A DNA stretch of 64,000 nucleotides. It comes from an uncultured Endomicrobiia bacterium (GTDB lineage Bacteria; Elusimicrobiota; Endomicrobiia; DTEH01). The stretch is taken from contig CALDDQ010000001.1 of assembly GCA_937936785.1 (NCBI GenBank), positions 1 through 64,000 on the forward strand, written 5' to 3'. The number at the start of each line of letters is the position of its first letter. Positions within the stretch are counted from its first letter, which is position 1. This document shows positions 43,758-51,253 of this stretch, in pieces. A program made the position numbers and the translations under genes. The notes under the pieces were generated by a model that saw only the letters and a program-made list of their open reading frames with translations, was not told the DNA's origin and made no database searches.

Positions 43758-45037
43758 AAGAAATTAAATTATTTAAAAAATCAAAAATTAATGCTGAAAT
43801 AGAAGTTGTTCCTGATAAATCTATAACACATAGAGCAATAATGCTTGCTTCATTGGCCAGTGGAGATTGTGTAATAAAAAATTTTCTTTCTAGTGCTGAT
43901 TGTTATTCTACAATAAATGCATTTAGAAATTTAGGTGTAAGTATAACTGATACGGAAAATGAATTATTAATAAAAGGAACAGGTATAAATTGTTTAAAGA
44001 ATCCAACCGCTCAAATAGATGCTGAAAATTCTGGTACAACAGCGAGATTGTTATCAGGTATACTGGCAGGACAAAATTTTGTTTCAACAATTGTTGGTGA
44101 TGAGAGTTTATCAAAACGTCCTATGAAACGAATTATTGAACCTCTAAGACAAATGAATGTTGAAATAAGTGCAGTTGAAGATAATTATTTACCAATGACA
44201 ATAAAAGGCAACCCTTTTTTGAAACCACTTTTGTACAATTCTAAAATTTCTTCTGCTCAAGTAAAATCTTGTATTTTATTTGCAGGAATGTTTGCTGATG
44301 GTATAACAACCTACAAAGAACCAATTTTGTCAAGAGATCATACAGAACGTATGATGAAATATTTAAACTTACCTATTGAAATAAAAAATAAAAAAATTAG
44401 TTTAAAAGGTCCGGTGAAAAAAATTGAACCTTTTGAAATAGAGATTCCAAACGATCCATCATCAGCAAGCTATTTTATAGCATTAGCTTTGTTGTTAGAA
44501 AATTCTAATATAATTATAAAAAATGTCTGTATAAATCCTACCAGGATAGGGTTTATAAATGTTTTAATAAAAATGGGTGCTAAAATAACATTTTTAAATC
44601 AAAGAATATTATATAACGAACCTGTAGCAGATGTTTTAGTTAAAAGTAGTAGGTTAAGAAGCATAAAATTAAACAAAGAAGATGTACCATCAACAATTGA
44701 TGAAATACCATTGTTAGCAACTGTAGCAACTCAGGCTGTTGGAGTTACTGAAATTCGTGATGCAAAAGAGTTACGATTAAAAGAATCAGATAGAATTAAA
44801 ACTATTTGTAGTCAGCTTACTGAAATGGGAGCAAAAATTATTGAACAAGAAGATGGTATGATAATTATGGGAGGGACAAAGTTAAAACCATCTAAAGTAA
44901 ATTCTTTTAATGATCACAGAATAGCTATGAGTTTAGCTGTTGCAAGCAGTGTTGTTGATGGGAAAACTGTTTTGTTAAATCCTGATTGTGTAAAAATATC
45001 TTTTCCAAACTTTTGGGAATTATTTAAGAGTGTATAA
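43754..45037 (+). CDS. aroA: 3-phosphoshikimate 1-carboxyvinyltransferase (EPSP synthase)
   Basis: 427 residues. It transfers enolpyruvate from PEP to shikimate 3-phosphate. Landmarks: VPDKSITHRAIMLASLA, AENSGTTARLLSG, DESLSKRPMKRIIEPLRQM, SAQVKSCILFAG, SRDHTERMM, PNDPSSASYFIA, DEIPLLA, the LRLKESDRI loop, and the closing NDHRIAMSLAVA. The order and length are standard. The active-site loop SGTTARLL differs from the E. coli-type NAGTAMRPL and is closer to the class II-like arrangement, an observation I cannot turn into an inhibitor prediction. Confidence 0.96.
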   Translation: MKEIKLFKKSKINAEIEVVPDKSITHRAIMLASLASGDCVIKNFLSSADCYSTINAFRNLGVSITDTENELLIKGTGINCLKNPTAQIDAENSGTTARLLSGILAGQNFVSTIVGDESLSKRPMKRIIEPLRQMNVEISAVEDNYLPMTIKGNPFLKPLLYNSKISSAQVKSCILFAGMFADGITTYKEPILSRDHTERMMKYLNLPIEIKNKKISLKGPVKKIEPFEIEIPNDPSSASYFIALALLLENSNIIIKNVCINPTRIGFINVLIKMGAKITFLNQRILYNEPVADVLVKSSRLRSIKLNKEDVPSTIDEIPLLATVATQAVGVTEIRDAKELRLKESDRIKTICSQLTEMGAKIIEQEDGMIIMGGTKLKPSKVNSFNDHRIAMSLAVASSVVDGKTVLLNPDCVKISFPNFWELFKSV

Positions 45038-45039
45038 AT

Positions 45040-45711
45040 ATGAAAACAACAGTAATTGCAATTGACGGACCTGCTGGTTCAGGAAAATCTACAGTTAGTA
45101 AAATAGTAGCAAAAAAACTCGGTATCGCAAATGTTGATACAGGAGCAATGTATCGCGCAATAACATATAAGTTGTTAAAATCTAACATTTCATTAGATGA
45201 TTTGGATGCTATTAAAAAAGTATTAGATGAAACAAAGATAACATTTGAACAAAATGAAAATGATTTTAGAATGTTTATTGATGGAGATGATGTGTCAAAA
45301 AAAATTCGCTCAGAATATATATCAGCAAATGTTAACATTATAGCCGCCATCCCAGAAGTAAGGAATAAATTAAGAGAAATACAACGATCTATAGGACTTA
45401 AAACAAGTTGTGTAATTGAAGGTCGTGATATTACTACTGTAGTGTTTCCTGATACCAAATATAAATTTTATTTAGATGCGCCAATAGAAGAACGAGTAAA
45501 ACGTAGATATGCCGAGTTAAAACAGAAAGGAGAGGAAATAAATTTTGATTCTTTAAAAGAATCCATTGCCAGACGTGATAAACTTGATCAGACAAGAGGT
45601 ATAAACCCCTTGCGAATAGATAAGGATGCTATTGTGATAAATACTATGGGCCTTTCTGCACAACAAGTTGCAGAAAAAATTATTGATTATATAAAATATA
45701 TTGGACAATGA
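45040..45711 (+). CDS. cmk: Cytidylate kinase
   Basis: 223 residues. It phosphorylates CMP and dCMP with ATP. N-terminal P-loop IDGPAGSGKSTVSKIVAKK, then VDTGAMYRAITYKL for substrate binding, an inserted CMP-binding domain, CVIEGRDITTVVFPD, YLDAPIEERVKRRYAEL and SIARRDKLDQTR lid residues. The cmk-plsC-ispH-rpsA order that follows is seen in several bacterial groups. It overlaps plsC by ATGA. Confidence 0.96.
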   Translation: MKTTVIAIDGPAGSGKSTVSKIVAKKLGIANVDTGAMYRAITYKLLKSNISLDDLDAIKKVLDETKITFEQNENDFRMFIDGDDVSKKIRSEYISANVNIIAAIPEVRNKLREIQRSIGLKTSCVIEGRDITTVVFPDTKYKFYLDAPIEERVKRRYAELKQKGEEINFDSLKESIARRDKLDQTRGINPLRIDKDAIVINTMGLSAQQVAEKIIDYIKYIGQ

Positions 45712-46277
45712 AACCATTTTATTTTATCGGATGGTTGATAATTAGAACATTTGTAAAATTGTTTTATAGGTTGAAAGTTGTCGGAATAGAAAATTTTCCA
45801 AAAGGAAAAGTTCTTGTAGCACCTAATCATATTAGTTTAGCTGATCCACCTATATTAGGTTGTTCAATTAAGCAAGAATTAAATTATATGGCAAAAAAAG
45901 AGTTGTTTGAAAATAAAGTTTTGGATTTCTTTTTAAGAAAAGTTAATGTTTTTCCTGTTACAAGAGAAAATGTTGAACCATCTTCTATAAAAAATGCAGT
46001 AAAAATTTTAAACCAAAACAAACCATTAGTGTTGTTTCCGCAAGGTACAAGGTCTAAAAATTTTAATCCAGAAAAAATAAAAACTGGATTTATTAAAATA
46101 GCTAAAATGGCAAAAGCAAATATTTTACCTGTGGCAATAATAAATACCGACAAAATGATAAAGTTTAAACAAATAAAGATAATAATTTCAAAACCTATTT
46201 TTCAAGAGTTAACAGAAAAAGATATATTAAATAAATATATCCTTGCTATGAAAGAGATGTTATGTAATTATCAATAA
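45708..46277 (+). CDS. plsC: 1-acyl-sn-glycerol-3-phosphate acyltransferase
   Basis: 189 residues. It adds the second acyl chain of phosphatidic acid at the inner membrane. An N-terminal hydrophobic anchor is followed by the catalytic HX4D motif in APNHISLADPPIL, LNYMAKKELFE, VNVFPVTRENV, and the FPQGTRS motif that binds glycerol phosphate. Slightly shorter than average. It lies between cmk and ispH. Confidence 0.93.
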   Translation: MKPFYFIGWLIIRTFVKLFYRLKVVGIENFPKGKVLVAPNHISLADPPILGCSIKQELNYMAKKELFENKVLDFFLRKVNVFPVTRENVEPSSIKNAVKILNQNKPLVLFPQGTRSKNFNPEKIKTGFIKIAKMAKANILPVAIINTDKMIKFKQIKIIISKPIFQELTEKDILNKYILAMKEMLCNYQ

Positions 46278-46283
46278 AATAAT

Positions 46284-47141
46284 ATGAAAATAATTTTATC
46301 AAAATGTATTGGTTTTTGTAGTGGTGTTAATAGATGTGTTAGGTTAACAGAACAATTATTGAAAAAACATTCAAGAGTATATGCTATAGGACAGCTTTTA
46401 CATAATGATCAAGAGATGAATAGGTTAAAAAAACTTGGATTAATAACTGTAGATAATCCTGGTGAAATAAAAGATAATTCTTGTGCAATAATACGGACTC
46501 ATGGTATAGAAAAAAGTTTTTTAAAAAAAATTAAAGAAAGTAATAAAGAGATTATTGATGGCACTTGTCCTATTGTAAAAAAAAATCAACGATTAGCAAT
46601 AGAATATTCACAAAAAAGATATAATATTATAATTTATGGAGATATTAAACATCCTGAAATAAAAGCTTTGTTGTCATATATAAATCCAGATGTTAAAACT
46701 GTAATTATAAATTCTGAGGAAGAAGCACAAAAAATTAACATAAACCGTGATTCTAAAATAATTCTTATTGCTCAAACAACTAAAGAATTAAAAAAATATA
46801 AAACTATTGCAAAAATTTTAAAACAAAAATTTAATAATTTATGTGTTCTAGATACTATATGTAAAGAAACTATAACAAGAGAAAATTGTGTAAAAGATAT
46901 CTCAAAATCTGTTAATGTTGTAATAATTGTTGGAGGTAAAAATTCTGCTAATACAAAAAAATTAGTTAATATTGCAGAAAGTAAAGTTGAAAAAATTTTT
47001 CACATAAATAATGTATCAGAACTACCGTTAAATCAAATATCTACAAGAGACACTATTGGGATAGCTTCTGGAGCTTCTACTCCTATATGGCTTGTAGAAG
47101 ATGTTGTTAAAAAATTAAAGAGTTGTAAAAATTTAAGATAG
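46284..47141 (+). CDS. ispH: 4-hydroxy-3-methylbut-2-enyl diphosphate reductase (IspH)
   Basis: 285 residues. It carries the last step of the MEP isoprenoid pathway with a 4Fe-4S cluster. The three cluster-binding Cys are in CIGFCSGVNRC near the start, DGTCPIVKKNQ in the middle, and DTICKETITREN at about residue 195. IRTHGIEK and the C-terminal GIASGASTPIWL, with Ser/Thr contacts to substrate, are typical. It precedes rpsA by 20 bases, a linkage known from several phyla. Confidence 0.95.
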   Translation: MKIILSKCIGFCSGVNRCVRLTEQLLKKHSRVYAIGQLLHNDQEMNRLKKLGLITVDNPGEIKDNSCAIIRTHGIEKSFLKKIKESNKEIIDGTCPIVKKNQRLAIEYSQKRYNIIIYGDIKHPEIKALLSYINPDVKTVIINSEEEAQKININRDSKIILIAQTTKELKKYKTIAKILKQKFNNLCVLDTICKETITRENCVKDISKSVNVVIIVGGKNSANTKKLVNIAESKVEKIFHINNVSELPLNQISTRDTIGIASGASTPIWLVEDVVKKLKSCKNLR

Positions 47142-47161
47142 TTTATTTAGGGGGAATTTTT

Positions 47162-48838
47162 ATGGAAAAAAATAATATTGAAGAGATGGACTATATAGAA
47201 GACATAAATCCTGATGAGATATATAAATATGTAGAGAAAATTAAAGTAGGAGATATTGTAGATGGAAAAATTATTCAAATAACTCGTGATGGGGTGTATG
47301 TGGACATAGGTTCAAAAACTGATGGTTTGATACCGATAGAAGAATTTAATAATTATAAAGATATTAATAAACTGTTTAAACCGTCGGAAGTTATTAAAGT
47401 TTTGGTTATAAAAATTGACCAAAACAATGTTCATATAGTTTCATTCAGACAAGCAAAACAGTTAGAACTTATGAAAAGTTTTCAAGAAGCTTTTAAAAAC
47501 AGGACTATTTTAGAAGCAAAAGTTTTAACTTTGACAGATTTTGGTGCTATAGTAGATATTGGTATAGATGTTGGTCTTTCTTTTAGAGAAATGACAAAAG
47601 ATTTTAAATTAAAATTAAAAAGTGAACCAAACATAACTGTTCCAGTAATAATTAAAGAAATAAAAGAAAATTTTGGTAGAATAGATATTATAATTTCTCA
47701 AAAAGATGTTGTTGAAATAGAACAACAACAAAAAAAAGTTAAATTGTTTGAAAATATAAAAGAGGGAAATATTGTAGTTGGAATTGTAAAATCTTTTACT
47801 AATTTTGGTGCTTTTATAGACATAGGAGGAATTGATGCTTTGTTACATATAAGTGATATTGCATGGTATAGAGTTGATAAACCGGAAGATGTTTTACATG
47901 TTGGTGATAAAATAAAAGTTAAAATTCTTAGAATTGATTATCAAAATGAAAAAATATCTGTTGGATTAAAACAGTTATTTCCACATCCCTGGGATAATGT
48001 TGAAAATAAATATAATAAAGGTAAAGTTGTTAAATGTAGAATTGTAAATATAACAAACTTTGGTTTATTTTTAGAGTTAGAACCTGGTATTGACGGATTT
48101 GTGCATATATCAGAAGTAGATTGGAAAAATGAAAATGAAAATTTAATTAAAAAATACAAAATAGGACAAATAATAAATGCAAAAATTCTTGAAGTTAATA
48201 AGGAAGATAAAAAAATTGCTCTATCAATAAAAAAAACATTAAATAATCCCTGGGAAAATATTAAATTAAAATATCCTTCAGGAACAAGAATTAAAGCAAA
48301 AGTTGTTAAAGTTGTACCTTTTGGGATATTTGCAAATATCGAACCTGGGTATGATGGACTTATACATATATCAAACATCTCCTGGACAAGAGAAGTTAGA
48401 AATATAAAAGAGATTGCTAAAGTTGGAGATGAAATAGAATGTATAGTGTTAGATGTTATTCCAGATGAAGAACGAGCTTTTTTGTCTATAAAACATTTGA
48501 TACCAAATCCTTATGAAAAGTTTAAAGAAGGAACAATTGTTAGATGTAAAGTAAAAAAACTGTTAAAAAATTTAATGGTAGTAGAGTTAGAAGAAAATTT
48601 AGAAGGTATTATCCGTGCCAGGGATGCTTTTGTTGATGAAAAAGATAGTGGAAAAAATGTTAATCAGTTATACAAAGTTGGACAAGAATTAGATGCTGTG
48701 GTAATAATTTCGGATGAAAAAGTTCGCAGAATTGAGTTGTCAATTAAATCTTTAGAAAAAGAAACAAGAAAACAACTTATAAAGAAATATTCTAACATTA
48801 AACTTCCAAGTTTAAAGGATATTTTGGAAGAAAATTAA
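47162..48838 (+). CDS. rpsA: 30S ribosomal protein S1
   Basis: 558 residues, matching the six-domain form. A GGGGG ribosome site precedes ATG 47162. Six S1-type OB domains can be followed: GDIVDGKIIQITRDGVYVDIG (domain 1; begins near residue 30), then RTILEAKVLTLTDFGAIVD, EGNIVVGIVKSFTNFGAFID, KGKVVKCRIVNITNFGLFLE, SGTRIKAKVVKVVPFGIFA and EGTIVRCKVKKLLKN. The third to fifth have the strongest HISDI/HISEV/HISNI signatures that bind RNA. S1 recruits mRNA to the ribosome and is expected to be important for the many weak ribosome sites here. Confidence 0.93.
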   Translation: MEKNNIEEMDYIEDINPDEIYKYVEKIKVGDIVDGKIIQITRDGVYVDIGSKTDGLIPIEEFNNYKDINKLFKPSEVIKVLVIKIDQNNVHIVSFRQAKQLELMKSFQEAFKNRTILEAKVLTLTDFGAIVDIGIDVGLSFREMTKDFKLKLKSEPNITVPVIIKEIKENFGRIDIIISQKDVVEIEQQQKKVKLFENIKEGNIVVGIVKSFTNFGAFIDIGGIDALLHISDIAWYRVDKPEDVLHVGDKIKVKILRIDYQNEKISVGLKQLFPHPWDNVENKYNKGKVVKCRIVNITNFGLFLELEPGIDGFVHISEVDWKNENENLIKKYKIGQIINAKILEVNKEDKKIALSIKKTLNNPWENIKLKYPSGTRIKAKVVKVVPFGIFANIEPGYDGLIHISNISWTREVRNIKEIAKVGDEIECIVLDVIPDEERAFLSIKHLIPNPYEKFKEGTIVRCKVKKLLKNLMVVELEENLEGIIRARDAFVDEKDSGKNVNQLYKVGQELDAVVIISDEKVRRIELSIKSLEKETRKQLIKKYSNIKLPSLKDILEEN

Positions 48839-48854
48839 CTTAAGATTTTTAAAA

Positions 48855-49739
48855 ATGATAAAGAGTAAGTATTTTTATTATATAATTTTGATTCTTGTAA
48901 TTTTTATAACTTTTTTTAATTTTTTTATACTAAAACCAATTTTTTATACAAAAGAACAAAAATTTTTTCCAAGAATAAATGTTAGTAAAATAGAAATTAC
49001 AGAATCAGAAATAGATCAAAAAATTCAGGAATTAGAAGAAAACATTAAAATATCATCAGCAGATCTAACAAAAAATGTAGATTTAGGCATATACTATTAT
49101 TTAAAAGGTCAAAAATTTTATGATAAAGCAATTAATATATTAGATAACGCATGGCGAATGGGTGCTTTAGATGAAAGAATATTTTATTATTTGGGCAATA
49201 TGTATAGTTTCTTAAAGTTATACAACTTTGCAATTATAGAATATAGAAAGTTTTTAAATAATCATCCAGATGATCTTGAAGTACAAATTCAATTAGCTAA
49301 TACTTACTATTTTGCAAAAAAATTTGATGATGCAATTATGATGTATGAAAACATAATTAATACTGATAAAGAAAATGTTGTTGCAATGACAAATTTAGCA
49401 ACAATTTATTTTGAAAAAGAAAATTATTCAGAAGCACAAAATTTGTTCTTGAAAGTTAAGGAAATATGTAATAAAAAAAATATAATTGAACCCAAAAATG
49501 TTAATTTGTATATAGGTAAGATATATTATTTAAACAAAAATTATTCCTTGGCTTTAGAATATTTTAAAAATGAATTAGATCTTTATCAAGAAAAAAATCT
49601 TGAAGCACAGATTTATTTGGCAAAAACGTATTTTGAATTAAAGGATGATTTTAATACACAACAATATGCAAAAGAAGTATTAAAAATTATTCCTGATAAC
49701 AAAGAAATGAAATTTTTATTATCAAAAATAAAAAAATGA
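48855..49739 (+). CDS. Membrane-anchored TPR protein
   Basis: 294 residues. An N-terminal transmembrane helix (about residues 6-28) is followed by a linker and then tandem TPR units (DKAINILDNAWRMG, YNFAIIEYRKFLNNHPDDLE, FDDAIMMYENIINTDKENV, YSEAQNLFLKVKEI, YSLALEYFKNELDLYQEK), ending in a DNKEMKFLLSK tail. TPR solenoids bind proteins; no partner can be named. It overlaps the next gene by ATGA, so the two are likely coexpressed. Confidence 0.85.
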   Translation: MIKSKYFYYIILILVIFITFFNFFILKPIFYTKEQKFFPRINVSKIEITESEIDQKIQELEENIKISSADLTKNVDLGIYYYLKGQKFYDKAINILDNAWRMGALDERIFYYLGNMYSFLKLYNFAIIEYRKFLNNHPDDLEVQIQLANTYYFAKKFDDAIMMYENIINTDKENVVAMTNLATIYFEKENYSEAQNLFLKVKEICNKKNIIEPKNVNLYIGKIYYLNKNYSLALEYFKNELDLYQEKNLEAQIYLAKTYFELKDDFNTQQYAKEVLKIIPDNKEMKFLLSKIKK

Positions 49740-51253
49740 TTTCAAAAATATATTCTGGAACGGTATATGGCATAGAAGGTTTTTTGATTGAAGTAGAAAT
49801 TGACATTGCAAAAGGATTACCATCTTTTTCAATAGTAGGATTACCGGATGCTGCAGTTAAAGAATCTAAAGAACGTGTTATGGCAGCGATACGTAATTCA
49901 GGGTATGATTTCCCAGCAAAAAAAATTACAGTAAATCTTGCACCCGCAGATTTAAAAAAGGAAGGTGCTGGATTTGACCTGCCAATAGCTATAGGCATTT
50001 TAGTAGCATGTGGCATAGCAAAAAAAGAAAAAATAGAAAATTATTGTATAATAGGAGAACTTGCTTTAGATGGAACGGTAAGGTCAGTGAAAGGTATTTT
50101 ATCATTAGCACTAAAATTAAATAAAAAAAATAAAATGATAATATTACCAGATGAAAATGCTAAAGAAGCTGTTATTGCAAATATTAAAGTTTTTCCTGTC
50201 AAACATTTAAATGATGTGGTAAAATTTTTAAACAATGAACAAGAAATTTTACCTTATAGTGAAGATTTAGAGAAAATATATGATGAAAATTTTTTTTATG
50301 AACATGATTTTTTGGATGTGAAAGGACAACAGTATACAAAACGTGCAATTGAAGTTGCAGCTTGTGGTGGACATAATATTCTAATGGTAGGACCTCCAGG
50401 ATCAGGAAAAACTATGATAGCATCAAGAGTCCCTACTATATTACCAAGACTGACTTTTGAAGAAGCAATTGAAACTACTCGTATTTATTCTGTCGCAGGA
50501 TTGTTAAAATCAGGATTTATTTCCATTAGACCTTTTAGAGCACCACATCATACCATTTCTGATGTAGCACTTGTTGGTGGTGGACAAACACCAAAACCAG
50601 GTGAAATATCTTTAGCACATAATGGAGTTTTGTTTTTAGACGAATTACCTGAATTTGATAGGAATGTTATTGAAGTTTTAAGACAACCGTTGGAAAATGG
50701 AACAATTATTGTTTCAAGAGCAACATTTAAATGTGAATTTCCTGCAAATATTATGTTAATAGCAGCGTGTAATCCATGTCCGTGTGGTTTTTATGGTCAT
50801 CCTAAAAAAGAGTGTGTTTGTACACCATACCAAATTCAAAAATATGTCTCTAAAATATCAGGACCTTTACTTGATAGAATTGACATACATATTGAAGTTC
50901 CACCAGTAGATATTGCAGATTTATCATCTACCACTATGACAGAATCTTCAAAAGATATTAGATTAAGGGTGGAGAATGTTCGTAAAATACAATACAAAAG
51001 ATACAAAAATAAAAAAATATATACTAATTCTCAATTAACTTCAAAATTAATAAAAGAATTTTGTCCAATGACAGATGAAGCAAAAAATATTTTAAAATTA
51101 AGTATTGAAAAACTTGGTCTTTCAGCACGAGCTTATGATAGAATTATTAAAGTTTCAAGAACTATAGCTGATATGGATAATAAAGATGTCATAGATTCTA
51201 TTCACATAACAGAGGCCGTGCAATATCGTAGTATGGATAGGTGGTTAAAATGA
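49736..51253 (+). CDS. comM: YifB/ComM-family AAA+ ATPase
   Basis: 505 residues, standard for this family. ComM is a hexameric helicase that promotes branch migration in natural transformation. N-terminal Lon-like domain (GIEGFLIEVEIDIAKGLPSFSIVGLPDAAVKES; key part GLPSFSIVGLPD), KITVNLAPADLKKEG, then the AAA+ core with Walker A MVGPPGSGKTMIA, APHHTISDVALVGGG, Walker B VLFLDELPEFD, a zinc-type Cys cluster CNPCPCGFYG, and a C-terminal region ARAYDRIIKVSRTIADM. dprA lies 5 kb downstream and pilT 12 kb upstream. Confidence 0.92.
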   Translation: MISKIYSGTVYGIEGFLIEVEIDIAKGLPSFSIVGLPDAAVKESKERVMAAIRNSGYDFPAKKITVNLAPADLKKEGAGFDLPIAIGILVACGIAKKEKIENYCIIGELALDGTVRSVKGILSLALKLNKKNKMIILPDENAKEAVIANIKVFPVKHLNDVVKFLNNEQEILPYSEDLEKIYDENFFYEHDFLDVKGQQYTKRAIEVAACGGHNILMVGPPGSGKTMIASRVPTILPRLTFEEAIETTRIYSVAGLLKSGFISIRPFRAPHHTISDVALVGGGQTPKPGEISLAHNGVLFLDELPEFDRNVIEVLRQPLENGTIIVSRATFKCEFPANIMLIAACNPCPCGFYGHPKKECVCTPYQIQKYVSKISGPLLDRIDIHIEVPPVDIADLSSTTMTESSKDIRLRVENVRKIQYKRYKNKKIYTNSQLTSKLIKEFCPMTDEAKNILKLSIEKLGLSARAYDRIIKVSRTIADMDNKDVIDSIHITEAVQYRSMDRWLK

